In this document: positions 35,462 to 43,858 of the stretch, in pieces
How the letters are laid out: the number at the start of each line of letters is the position of its first letter
Position numbering within the stretch: position 1 is the stretch's first letter
DNA from: UTCHB3 sp964371075
GTDB taxonomy: Bacteria; Bacteroidota; Ignavibacteria; Ignavibacteriales; Ignavibacteriaceae
Reading direction: 5' to 3'
Length of the DNA stretch: 64,000 nucleotides
NCBI GenBank assembly: GCA_964371075.1
Contig: CAYJKN010000002.1
Location: forward strand, 682,001 to 746,000
Translations under genes and position numbers: made by a program
The notes under the pieces: generated by a model
Seen by the model: the letters and a program-made list of their open reading frames with translations, nothing else
Database searches by the model: none
What the model was told of the DNA's origin: nothing

Positions 35462-36781
35462 CTATTTGGTCACTAATATTTTAATATGCTCTGTACCGGA
35501 TTTGGTTGTCAATCGAAATACATAGATGCCCGTAGGAAGTCCTTCAGCATTTAACTTAATTGAATTTTCGCCGACAGGGAAGTTACCATCAAGAATGTCG
35601 GCTACAGGTCTGCCAAGGATGTCATAAAGTGTTCCTTTAGCATGACCGGCAGATAGCATATTAAATCGTATCGTGGCAGATTGGTTTCCCAAATTGTTGT
35701 TCAGAGATACCGGATTAGGAAATGACTTCAAATCGATTGAAACGGGGATTTGTGTGTTGGTGGGTGGACTCGGTATATTGCTTGAGTCACCGCTCGTTAT
35801 AATACTTGAGTCAATGCTTAATGTATTGTAGCCGGTTGATGAAGGATGGAACGCCAATTTGGGTCTGTAAAATTTATCGCGCAATGTAAAACGGTATTTA
35901 AACTTGTAGCCGGTTTTCATTTTTGTACTGTCAAGTTGCAAAGCAAACGTTGTGACAGGGGTTGCAGCGGCAATTCTCTTTACAACTTTAGCAGTAGTAT
36001 CAGGGCCGTTTGTGTAGAAATATTGTATAAAAAGTGAATCGTTAAAATTTATATCAGGAATATATTGTGCGAAGAGATTGTTCACATCATGTGTTGTATT
36101 GACATTAAATGTTTTAAGGAAAACTTTTGTAGTCACCTCCGGTGTAAATGAGATTATTGGTGCCCATGTTTGAGTCTTGTATAAAGTGTCTCCATTTTGA
36201 TTAAATCTTATTAAATTGAAGGTTGACCAGTCGTCACTAAACCCTCTCCCGTTTGAAATTGAATAGGAGGTGTACCTTTGGCGGAGTCCGAGTCCTTTTT
36301 CAACGCGGTATTCAGTTGATTCTCCACCCTGTGCGTGTGAGTGATAATATTCGTAATATCTTACTGAGTCGCTTCCGGTTACGGTAATATTATGAGATGA
36401 ATATTCACCAGGAAACTGACCGACAAAACTTGAGCCCGGAGGTATGTTAAAATCAAGCATCATAATTTTAACACTGTCTCTTAAGAAGTATAACTTGTTA
36501 TTTGCTTCATCCATTCCAAAATAAATACTTGTTCCGGCACAATAACCTTTAAAAAATCTGATTCCATCCTTATCCACCATGGAATTAGCCGATGTTTGAT
36601 GGAATGATTTAGTAGATGATGAGGAGCCATATTCCCAAGACGATTGTGTGTAGATGTACTGTTCCTTATCCTGAGGACTCATCACAAAAAATGGAGTGGT
36701 TTGAGCATAAATGTTCAAAAAGGGGACCATCATTAGTGTAAGTATGCTGATTAAAAAGCGATGGTGTAATTCATTTTTCAT
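35462..36781 (-). CDS. Family B secreted protein, copy B3 (T9SS-sorted)
   Basis: 439 residues; signal peptide ending LNIYAQTTPFFVMS. Family landmarks are present (YFGMDEANNKLYFLRD, MMLDFNIPPGSS, RFNQNGDTLY). The C-terminal ~195 residues are identical to those of B4, with a Ser/Pro-rich insert (SGDSSNIPSPP) that B1 and B2 lack before the sorting domain. The N-terminal half differs from B4. Paired with A5 downstream. Function unknown. Confidence 0.82.
   Translation of the reverse strand: MKNELHHRFLISILTLMMVPFLNIYAQTTPFFVMSPQDKEQYIYTQSSWEYGSSSSTKSFHQTSANSMVDKDGIRFFKGYCAGTSIYFGMDEANNKLYFLRDSVKIMMLDFNIPPGSSFVGQFPGEYSSHNITVTGSDSVRYYEYYHSHAQGGESTEYRVEKGLGLRQRYTSYSISNGRGFSDDWSTFNLIRFNQNGDTLYKTQTWAPIISFTPEVTTKVFLKTFNVNTTHDVNNLFAQYIPDINFNDSLFIQYFYTNGPDTTAKVVKRIAAATPVTTFALQLDSTKMKTGYKFKYRFTLRDKFYRPKLAFHPSSTGYNTLSIDSSIITSGDSSNIPSPPTNTQIPVSIDLKSFPNPVSLNNNLGNQSATIRFNMLSAGHAKGTLYDILGRPVADILDGNFPVGENSIKLNAEGLPTGIYVFRLTTKSGTEHIKILVTK
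35520..36052 (-). repeat. 533-bp perfect direct repeat, copy 1 (3' part of B3)
   Basis: Line-by-line comparison with 37041-37573 showed no differences. Outside these borders the two genes diverge at once, so this is a recent gene-conversion or duplication tract. Confidence 0.9.
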
Positions 36782-36982
36782 TTCTTTACTTTCAATTTCT
36801 ATTTCATTTAATTCAAATCTTTATAAACCACAGAGAAATTATAAACCGCAGAGAACGCAGAGTAAGATTTATAAAATCACCAGTGTTAAATCCGTGGAAT
36901 CCTTGTTCCCTTAAAACTGCTCCCTGACCCCTCTTTCGCAAAGTGGGGGAATTTTCTCTCTGCGAACCCATTCCATGGTATT
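36782..36982. other. 201-nt spacer between B4 and B3
   Basis: No gene. It contains degenerate CCACAGAG/CCGCAGAGAACGCAGAG repeats (about 36829-36863) and an imperfect inverted repeat with CTTTCGCAAAG near 36940. It lacks the interior of spacers S1 and S2. Confidence 0.6.
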
Positions 36983-38305
36983 CTACTTCGTTACTAATAT
37001 TTTTATATGTTCTGTACCGGATTTGGTTGTCAATCGAAAAACATAGATGCCCGTAGGAAGTCCTTCAGCATTTAACTTAATTGAATTTTCGCCGACAGGG
37101 AAGTTACCATCAAGAATGTCGGCTACAGGTCTGCCAAGGATGTCATAAAGTGTTCCTTTAGCATGACCGGCAGATAGCATATTAAATCGTATCGTGGCAG
37201 ATTGGTTTCCCAAATTGTTGTTCAGAGATACCGGATTAGGAAATGACTTCAAATCGATTGAAACGGGGATTTGTGTGTTGGTGGGTGGACTCGGTATATT
37301 GCTTGAGTCACCGCTCGTTATAATACTTGAGTCAATGCTTAATGTATTGTAGCCGGTTGATGAAGGATGGAACGCCAATTTGGGTCTGTAAAATTTATCG
37401 CGCAATGTAAAACGGTATTTAAACTTGTAGCCGGTTTTCATTTTTGTACTGTCAAGTTGCAAAGCAAACGTTGTGACAGGGGTTGCAGCGGCAATTCTCT
37501 TTACAACTTTAGCAGTAGTATCAGGGCCGTTTGTGTAGAAATATTGTATAAAAAGTGAATCGTTAAAATTTATCCCCTGAATATATTGAGCAAAAACGCT
37601 GTTAGCATCGTGTGTAGTATTAACAACGAAGGTCTTATTAAAAACTGCCGTAATTGAATCCGGTGTGTATGTAAGCCGAGGAATCCAGGTCTGAGTTTTG
37701 TAAATCGTATCACCATTTTTATCGAATCTTATCAGATCGAAAGTGGAATAGTCATCACTAGACCCTCTCGAATTTGAATATGAATAAACTCTATGCCATT
37801 GGCGAAAACCCAGTTGTTTTTCAAGGCGATAATCAATTGATTGGCTACCCAGCGCATATGTTACATAATAACCATAGTTTCTTACAGAGTCATTTCCGCT
37901 TACAGATATAGTAATGTCAGATGAAAATCCTGGAAACCTTCCCACAAAACTTCCTCCGGGTGGGATACTAAAATCGATCATCATAATTTTAGCACCGTCT
38001 TTCAGGAAGTACAATTTGTTATTTACTTCATCCATCCCAAAATAAGTTTCGGGCGAAACACAATAACCTTTATAAAACTTAATACCATCAACCTCAATCA
38101 TGGAGTTCACAGATGTTTGATGAAGTGATTTGGTGGTTGATGTTGTCATAGAATATTCCCAAGCAGATTTTGTTTTCACATACTGTTCTTTATCCTGGAG
38201 ACTCATCACAAAAAATGGTGTGGTTTGAGCATAAATGTTCAAAAAGGGGACCAGCAATGATGTAAATATGCTGATTAACAGGCGGAGAAATTTTTCTTTT
38301 TCCAT
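36983..38305 (-). CDS. Family B secreted protein, copy B4 (T9SS-sorted)
   Basis: 440 residues, starting MEKEKFLRLLISIFTSLLVP, signal peptide ending LNIYAQTTPFFVMS. N-terminal half unique (TYFGMDEVNNKLYFLKDGA, MMIDFSIPPGGS), C-terminal ~195 residues identical to B3. It is not followed by an A gene: the next gene downstream is B3. On its 5' side lies the truncated family A copy. Function unknown. Confidence 0.82.
   Translation of the reverse strand: MEKEKFLRLLISIFTSLLVPFLNIYAQTTPFFVMSLQDKEQYVKTKSAWEYSMTTSTTKSLHQTSVNSMIEVDGIKFYKGYCVSPETYFGMDEVNNKLYFLKDGAKIMMIDFSIPPGGSFVGRFPGFSSDITISVSGNDSVRNYGYYVTYALGSQSIDYRLEKQLGFRQWHRVYSYSNSRGSSDDYSTFDLIRFDKNGDTIYKTQTWIPRLTYTPDSITAVFNKTFVVNTTHDANSVFAQYIQGINFNDSLFIQYFYTNGPDTTAKVVKRIAAATPVTTFALQLDSTKMKTGYKFKYRFTLRDKFYRPKLAFHPSSTGYNTLSIDSSIITSGDSSNIPSPPTNTQIPVSIDLKSFPNPVSLNNNLGNQSATIRFNMLSAGHAKGTLYDILGRPVADILDGNFPVGENSIKLNAEGLPTGIYVFRLTTKSGTEHIKILVTK
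37041..37573 (-). repeat. 533-bp perfect direct repeat, copy 2 (3' part of B4)
   Basis: Identical to 35520-36052 by eye; offset 1521 nt. Confidence 0.9.
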
Positions 38306-38330
38306 ATTTAAACTTTTCTTTTTTATTTTA

Positions 38331-38909
38331 TCAAATACACATCTTTAAAAACCACAGAGCACAAAGAGGCCACAGAGGATTTTTATGGAGTTTTAACCGG
38401 AGGAAACAGTTAAATGATGAGATGAGGGTAACCGAGGTATCCATGGCTGCCCAGTTGTTGCCTCCATCGTAACTTTTGAGCATATGAGTTTTATAGGTAG
38501 AACTGTTATTAATGGGAGCTGCTACATATATTGTATCCGGGGAAAAAACTTGAAAAGCGTGAGGATATTGATATCTTGAGGGGATTGTGATGAAATTCCA
38601 GGTTTCTCCACCATTGGAGGTCTTTAGGAGAGGGTGTTGTTTATTCAGCAGGAAGATATTTTGTTCATCAACAAATTCAACTTTTAGAATTTCAGTTTTT
38701 GGAATGTTCTTTGAGATGTACCAGTTCCTGCCCCCATCGCTGCTTTTGATGACATAACATGAGTCACCGGAAAAAACCGCAGTAATATTTAGTGAGTCAG
38801 TCAGGTAAAAGCCACTGATCTTCCCGTTGAAAGGAGAAAACTTTACCTCAGTCCACTGTGAAAACAGGAGTGAACTTGACATGATTATAATAATTAACAA
38901 ATTCCTCAT
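38331..38909 (-). pseudogene. Truncated family A gene (A6'), N-terminal ~160 residues only
   Basis: From the ATG at 38909 (GGGA 9 nt upstream) the protein reads as a normal family A start: signal peptide ending SLLFSQWTE, DSLNITAVF, SSDGGRNW, KTSNGGETW, KSYDGGNNW. Homology stops near DTSVTL (about 38425). The remaining ~30 codons are translated spacer sequence (the AGTTTTAACCGGAGGAAAC block of spacers S1/S2). More than 600 codons, including the whole T9SS tail, are missing. A deletion joining the head to a spacer explains it. The product could not be sorted by T9SS and is probably non-functional. Confidence 0.8.
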
Positions 38910-39040
38910 AATGAGTCCCTTTTGATATGGTAATATAAAAATAAGAAATTTTATAACCAAATAAGGGGGAAAGGGTATTATATAATTGCGGTTTTGTGCC
39001 CTTTTATGTTGTTTTGAGGGTTAAACGGATATATATTAAA

Positions 39041-39073
39041 AAAAAAGGCTGCCCTTTTGAGACAGCCTTTTTT
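39041..39073 (-). terminator. Rho-independent terminator of the thioredoxin gene
   Basis: AAAAAAGGCTG and CAGCCTTTTTT form an 11-bp stem around an 11-nt loop, 4 nt past the thioredoxin stop. The T-run is on the transcript strand, and the A-run makes it potentially bidirectional. Confidence 0.85.
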
Positions 39074-39076
39074 GAT

Positions 39077-39445
39077 TTAGTTTAATTCTTCTTCTTTAAT
39101 AAGAAGTTTGTCGATTATCTCGACGAGGGAAGGTTTTGGAAGAGCTCCCTGAGCCATTCTTGGTTGTCCTTTCATAGGGACAAAGAGGAGTGAAGGGATG
39201 CTTCTTATTCCAAAAGCAGCAGCAAGTTCCTGCTCGGCTTCTGTGTCTATTTTGTAAATATTCACCTGGTCTTTGTATTCATTGGACAGTTCTTCGAGGA
39301 CAGGTGCAACCATTTTGCAGGGACCACACCAGTCGGCATAAAAATCGATAAGACAAGGTTTGTCACCTTCAAATTTCCAATCCTGGTTTTCCTCAAAATT
39401 GAAAACCTTTTTAAGGAAAGTTTCTTTAGTTAGATGCTCGGTCAT
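39077..39445 (-). CDS. trxA: Thioredoxin
   Basis: 122 residues, slightly longer than a minimal thioredoxin because of an N-terminal extension (TKETFLKKVFNFEENQDWKFEGDKP). The active site DFYADWCGPCKMVAPVLEEL has Cys40 and Cys43. The cis-Pro loop is RSIPSLLFVPMKGQ, and the usual KIDTEAEQELAAAFGI segment precedes it. No signal peptide, so cytoplasmic. Stand-alone gene with its own terminator. A general disulfide reductase role is expected. Confidence 0.93.
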   Translation of the reverse strand: MTEHLTKETFLKKVFNFEENQDWKFEGDKPCLIDFYADWCGPCKMVAPVLEELSNEYKDQVNIYKIDTEAEQELAAAFGIRSIPSLLFVPMKGQPRMAQGALPKPSLVEIIDKLLIKEEELN

Positions 39446-39515
39446 GTTTTCTCCGTTGATAAAAAAATCTTTTTCTTTATTAGTGAGATGTGGGGAATTG
39501 AAAAAGGATTCAAAG

Positions 39516-39571
39516 TTTAGAACTTTAGAACTTTAGAACTTTAGAACTTTAGAACTTGAGAACTTGAGAAC
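39516..39571. repeat. 8-nt tandem repeat (TTTAGAAC)
   Basis: Seven units in exact 8-nt register; the first five are TTTAGAAC and the last two TTGAGAAC. Located between the thioredoxin gene and the 3' end of the reverse transcriptase gene. Confidence 0.9.
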
Positions 39572-39631
39572 ATGGGTATTTGATGTCGATGGATTTTGGG
39601 GGTTTTCAGATCCTTGATGAGTTGTGGAAGT

Positions 39632-42600
39632 TTAAACTAAAACAGCCTCAGCCAATATTTGTCCCTTAAATGCCGATTTAATTGATTTGATCCTGCAAAC
39701 ATCAACACCATGATTAAAATCGGTCTCGATTTCTTGACGGAATGCAAATTTTTTATAGTAGATTGAAGTGGTATTCTCCTCAAACTCTATGAGAATTTCG
39801 ATGTCACTATCTTCCGTCTGTGTGCCGCGAGCATATGAACCAAACAAACCAATCTGAACGATTTGATAAGTTGAATAAAAATATTCTTTCTTTTTCTCCA
39901 AATAATCAAGAATATTTGTCCTGTTCACTTCAAATTCATTTGTAAATATCCATTTATTTTCCATCCGTTTATTTACATCTTTTCTATCCCAGTCAGGGGG
40001 CAAGGGTTTAAATGCTTCATCTCTATCTGCTTTAATTCTTTCGAAATACTTCAGTTGAAATTCCCTAAGATTCTTTATATTCATCTCCTCAACCAGAATG
40101 GTGTTATTCCGACCACCTTTTAGCTTTAGTAAATCTTTTCTTGCACTTTCTGTGGGTTGAGTTATTCTGGAATCTCCATACTGACTTGTATTAACTTGAG
40201 CAATATAACAGTGCAAATCTCGAGATGAAGCTTCAACAATATTCGAAAAATATGGAGTGTCCTTATTCCATTCGGACGCAATTAGTAAATCTATCTTTGA
40301 TCGAAATATACTCCGATGATATGTATCAGCCAGTTCGAAACAGTAGAAAGAAGTAAAATATAAATTTCTCCAATTGATCAAATCATATTTATATGGTTCT
40401 GGTTTAGGGACCTTGTAACCATATCCCCGTATCATTAGTTCTTCAGCATGGGAGTAATGATTTTTTAATCTATAAATGACGACGGCATCTTTGATTCCAT
40501 CTACCGTTACCGGGATTATAGATACAATGAAATTGTAAACGATATCGTTGACATTCCAGTGCTCCAATCCAGCGATAATCGCCATTTGGTTCCTTTCACT
40601 GTAATTTGCTAGGCTAGGAACAAAATCATATGGGACCGAACATTCAGGAAGGATAAACAGGTCTGCTCCTTCAACTCGAGATTCCTTAAGTAGTTTTGCA
40701 AATGTGTTATATCGATTAGTATTAAATATCGGTTTGTTTTTTATGCTACTTTCGAGGTTCCTGATCGTGACTTCTGTATTAGCAATTGATATTCTAGGGT
40801 TTCTTTCAAATTTCTCATTGATCTGAATTTGTAACTCAGTAATATCCACGGGGTTTTGACCATCTTTGTATCTTATAGGTTTTATATTCCTATTATAGAA
40901 ATCTTTTTTGGTGTGTCTCCCGTGCGGAAAGTGTATCTCATTTATTTGAGTGTATAATTTAAAAGCTTCATCCAGGAAATAACCTTCTTGTAGATCAGAA
41001 TCTATAAATAGTTTTATGTAACTATGCCGAGGATTACAACTATCTGCCGGTTTAGCACTTTTTTTAAGCACCTCATTATACACCACGATGAAACAACATT
41101 CCCAAAACTTTACCATTCGAGGAGATAGTAATACAGAGTTTTTCTCAATATTAAATTCACCCCCCTTAAAGTGAGAACTCCTTAATACTGATCTACTACA
41201 CCAGTTTATCTTGCTACTTTGGGCTTCAGTAATGTAATTCAACAATGGAAGTGAGAGATAGTGGTGCCTTATCAAATTACTTTTTCTAAAACATGAAAAA
41301 TCTCTTTCCTCGGTATTTTCTGTAATTCTTTTGTTAATATTTTGAATATTCTCAAAAATTAGAATATCTTTATATGCTTTTGAACCTTTCTTTAAGAAAC
41401 CTGGGTTGAGAGCTAAAGGCATTTTGTAAGCAATAACAAAATATCGGAATAAGGAATTGGCTATGTCTGAATAAGTTATTTCCGATTCTTGTATTTTGTT
41501 TTCTCCCTTTTTTCTGAGTTTCATTATTTCGCTATAAGTATGCTTATAAAATGATACAAATCCATCGGCATCTTCATTAACTAAAAAGTATGTAAATAAT
41601 TTTTCCCAGAGTCTGAAGTGTTCTAAATTATTCATACCTTTAAAAAGTTTTAACAACTTTTTCGTCTCCGTTGAGTCATTTTCTTTGGATCTTCTAAGTG
41701 CTGCAAATATCCTATTTGCAAGAAAAACACTTAATCCATAACGATTCTCTTTATAATCCTTTAGGGTCCTTATTTTTCCTTCTGTTCCGTCAAATAACAA
41801 ATAATAAGCCTGTTCATCAAATGATTTATCACTTTCAGTTTCATCGGGAAAATCTCGAAATTCACTCGAACGAGCTTCTAATTCTTGTTTCAATTTATCA
41901 ATAACAGCAGTTGACTCATTGCAATCAAAATGATAAACTAATGTTTTCTTCGATTGGAAAGATGCACCTTCAATTTCTTTTATTTTAAATCTCGCATCAT
42001 TATCCTTTTTAATCTTGGAGAAACGCTTGGGATTTTTGTGGGAGTCATCTAACTCTATTATAGTACCTAGTGTTCTGAGAATAAATTTATCTGTTTTGGT
42101 TAGGTTGTTCTGTTTCACAGTACTAGTATCATTTAGTCCATGGTCTCTTTCTGCTGAAAATTGTTTATCCTCACTCACCCCATATTCGTGGATATTATAA
42201 TCCGGATTTTCAATAACCAATAAAATGTCATCAACATATCGACCATAATAAACCTGTGGGATTAATTTTCTAATTTTCTTATCAAACTCTCTTAAATAAT
42301 AATTCCCAAAAATGTACGATGTGGCTACCCCAATTGGTAGTACACATTTTTTTATACCATTTGAGTTTATATCATAATTTATTAGTCTCTTTGATGACAG
42401 TTTTTCAGTAAATCTTTCATATAACTCCTTTAATATGTGGTGAACATTTGATGTGTCTTCATAACCATCTTTCCCCCAAACATCTCTTTCAACTTCATTA
42501 AAATCTAGTTGGACAGAGTAAAAGTAGTCCTTCAAATCTAAATTTATAAATGCGATCTTGTTACCTGCATCAAGTTTGTTCTGCGCCTCTTGAACAGCCG

Positions 42601-43174
42601 TGTCTCGCCATTTCTGGTATTGAGCAAAATAAGGTTTAAACAAACCACTGCCATTTACAACTCCTCTCAGGTTCTCATTTAATATCAATCGATTCCCAAG
42701 ACAACTTGAATCAAATTTAGCATCAAGTTTATAACCAAATTTCATAATCCATAGTATCGCAACCAAATGTAATTCAACAGGGATGTCTGCAAAAATGGTT
42801 ATTCTGTCAATTGTGTAAGTATCAGAAATTCGGGAGTTTGTTATAAAATTGCCCTCTTCCTCTCCCTTTTTTTCAAAATTCTTAGGTAAACAAATAAGAT
42901 CGATCTCATCTAAGAAATCTTTATATGTGTTATGAGTGAGGTGTGAATTAATCAAGTTTGCAATAGATTCGAATTTCCGCTCCATTGGAGATTTTTTGTT
43001 GTCTCTCACATCAGAATGGTTTTTCGAACCGAAAGGCTTATTGTCGGAGTTTACACTCGATTCAAACTCCGCAAGCTTCATTCTCTGAAAAAGTTCAGAG
43101 GTATCATAGTAAATGAATGATTTGTACTTGATATAAGCTTCTTGAACATCCTGCCACGAAATTCTCTCTCTCAT
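39632..43174 (-). CDS. Reverse transcriptase-nitrilase-nucleotidyltransferase fusion (DRT type 1-like)
   Basis: 1180 residues. An RT domain lies about residues 130-420: motif A NLDLKDYF (Asp213), motif B GVATSYIFGNYY, and catalytic YVDD (313-316). A helical middle region without recognised motifs covers about 420-790. A nitrilase-like domain at about 800-1030 keeps the triad: Glu844 (FILPECS), Lys904 (YRLKNHY) and Cys945 (SFYCFE). The C-terminus (about 1085-1180) is a minimal nucleotidyltransferase: FGSYARGTQTEDSDIEI with GVDV as the third acidic site. RT plus nitrilase is the known layout of DRT type 1 anti-phage RTs; the added nucleotidyltransferase is the odd part. No partner gene is adjacent. 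More AT-rich than its neighbours, suggesting transfer. Defence function is inferred. Confidence 0.85.
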   Translation of the reverse strand: MRERISWQDVQEAYIKYKSFIYYDTSELFQRMKLAEFESSVNSDNKPFGSKNHSDVRDNKKSPMERKFESIANLINSHLTHNTYKDFLDEIDLICLPKNFEKKGEEEGNFITNSRISDTYTIDRITIFADIPVELHLVAILWIMKFGYKLDAKFDSSCLGNRLILNENLRGVVNGSGLFKPYFAQYQKWRDTAVQEAQNKLDAGNKIAFINLDLKDYFYSVQLDFNEVERDVWGKDGYEDTSNVHHILKELYERFTEKLSSKRLINYDINSNGIKKCVLPIGVATSYIFGNYYLREFDKKIRKLIPQVYYGRYVDDILLVIENPDYNIHEYGVSEDKQFSAERDHGLNDTSTVKQNNLTKTDKFILRTLGTIIELDDSHKNPKRFSKIKKDNDARFKIKEIEGASFQSKKTLVYHFDCNESTAVIDKLKQELEARSSEFRDFPDETESDKSFDEQAYYLLFDGTEGKIRTLKDYKENRYGLSVFLANRIFAALRRSKENDSTETKKLLKLFKGMNNLEHFRLWEKLFTYFLVNEDADGFVSFYKHTYSEIMKLRKKGENKIQESEITYSDIANSLFRYFVIAYKMPLALNPGFLKKGSKAYKDILIFENIQNINKRITENTEERDFSCFRKSNLIRHHYLSLPLLNYITEAQSSKINWCSRSVLRSSHFKGGEFNIEKNSVLLSPRMVKFWECCFIVVYNEVLKKSAKPADSCNPRHSYIKLFIDSDLQEGYFLDEAFKLYTQINEIHFPHGRHTKKDFYNRNIKPIRYKDGQNPVDITELQIQINEKFERNPRISIANTEVTIRNLESSIKNKPIFNTNRYNTFAKLLKESRVEGADLFILPECSVPYDFVPSLANYSERNQMAIIAGLEHWNVNDIVYNFIVSIIPVTVDGIKDAVVIYRLKNHYSHAEELMIRGYGYKVPKPEPYKYDLINWRNLYFTSFYCFELADTYHRSIFRSKIDLLIASEWNKDTPYFSNIVEASSRDLHCYIAQVNTSQYGDSRITQPTESARKDLLKLKGGRNNTILVEEMNIKNLREFQLKYFERIKADRDEAFKPLPPDWDRKDVNKRMENKWIFTNEFEVNRTNILDYLEKKKEYFYSTYQIVQIGLFGSYARGTQTEDSDIEILIEFEENTTSIYYKKFAFRQEIETDFNHGVDVCRIKSIKSAFKGQILAEAVLV

Positions 43175-43858
43175 TAGTAGTCTACCTATCTCAGGTTATA
43201 GAAATTATTTGGGTGTTGGCCCATGAGCAGTAAAATGGATTTCATCGGTAATAAGCTTTGCTCATTTTAAAGCTAATGCATTATGCAGTGGAACAGGTAG
43301 AATGTTCGACGTTGTATATATAATCACCAAACCTTTTTCTCTCACTATCATCTGGTTAGCTTTAAATTACGGTTTTTGTCTATTAGAATTTTCATTTAGA
43401 TTTTTGGGGAACTCCAATAGGTAAATGACAAAATATTTTGATAAGGCTCTTCAATTTACATAAAAATTGAATCCTACCTTAATCTCCAGAACGGGAATAT
43501 ATTCGGACCCAAGAAAATAATTTGGGTTAAAAGGAATAGGGTGCCTTTGGGAGGGACAAAATAGCTTGGAATGCTTTCCGGTTTCATGACGAAATGAGCA
43601 GTTCCTGACGCAATCTATCTTTATTTTTCACCCTAACATCTTGAAAATATTCCTATTGTTTCTAACTGTTTTGCAAGTGACTTGAAAACCTGAGAACCTG
43701 AGAAAAATTCCTTAACTGCGAAAATCGGTTCCCGAAATGTCGGGATGTGTATCTGCGTCCCACAAGACCGCCCCTTAACCCCCTCCTTGTTAAGGTGGGT
43801 GAAAAAATACATCCGTGAAATCTGTGAAATCTGTGGAACTATTTGCTCAACATATTTA
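43175..43858. other. 684-nt gene-free region upstream of the RT gene
   Basis: No credible reading frame on either strand. It would hold the promoter of the RT gene. Near 43681-43704 are three 8-nt units (CCTGAGAA type), at about 43732 a small hairpin CCCGA/TCGGG, and at 43776 an imperfect CCTTAAC/GTTAAGG repeat. The right 60 nt contain ATCCGTGAAATCTGTG repeats. A structured RNA partner for the RT cannot be excluded. Confidence 0.6.
43681..43704. repeat. Short 8-nt tandem repeat
   Basis: Three units: CTTGAAAA, CCTGAGAA, CCTGAGAA. Confidence 0.55.

Noticed and set aside
35846..37558. Two identical 63-codon plus-strand frames inside B3 and B4
   Set aside because: Identity is explained by the 533-bp identical tract on the coding strand; there is no independent sign of coding.
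39516..39571. 8-nt repeat array considered as CRISPR
   Set aside because: The units are contiguous with no spacers, and no cas genes are visible.
39632..43174. Idea that the RT drives diversification of the kinase-SUMF1 ends as a DGR
   Set aside because: DGR reverse transcriptases are much smaller and lack nitrilase domains; I found no template repeat near the gene and it lies 11 kb from the kinases.
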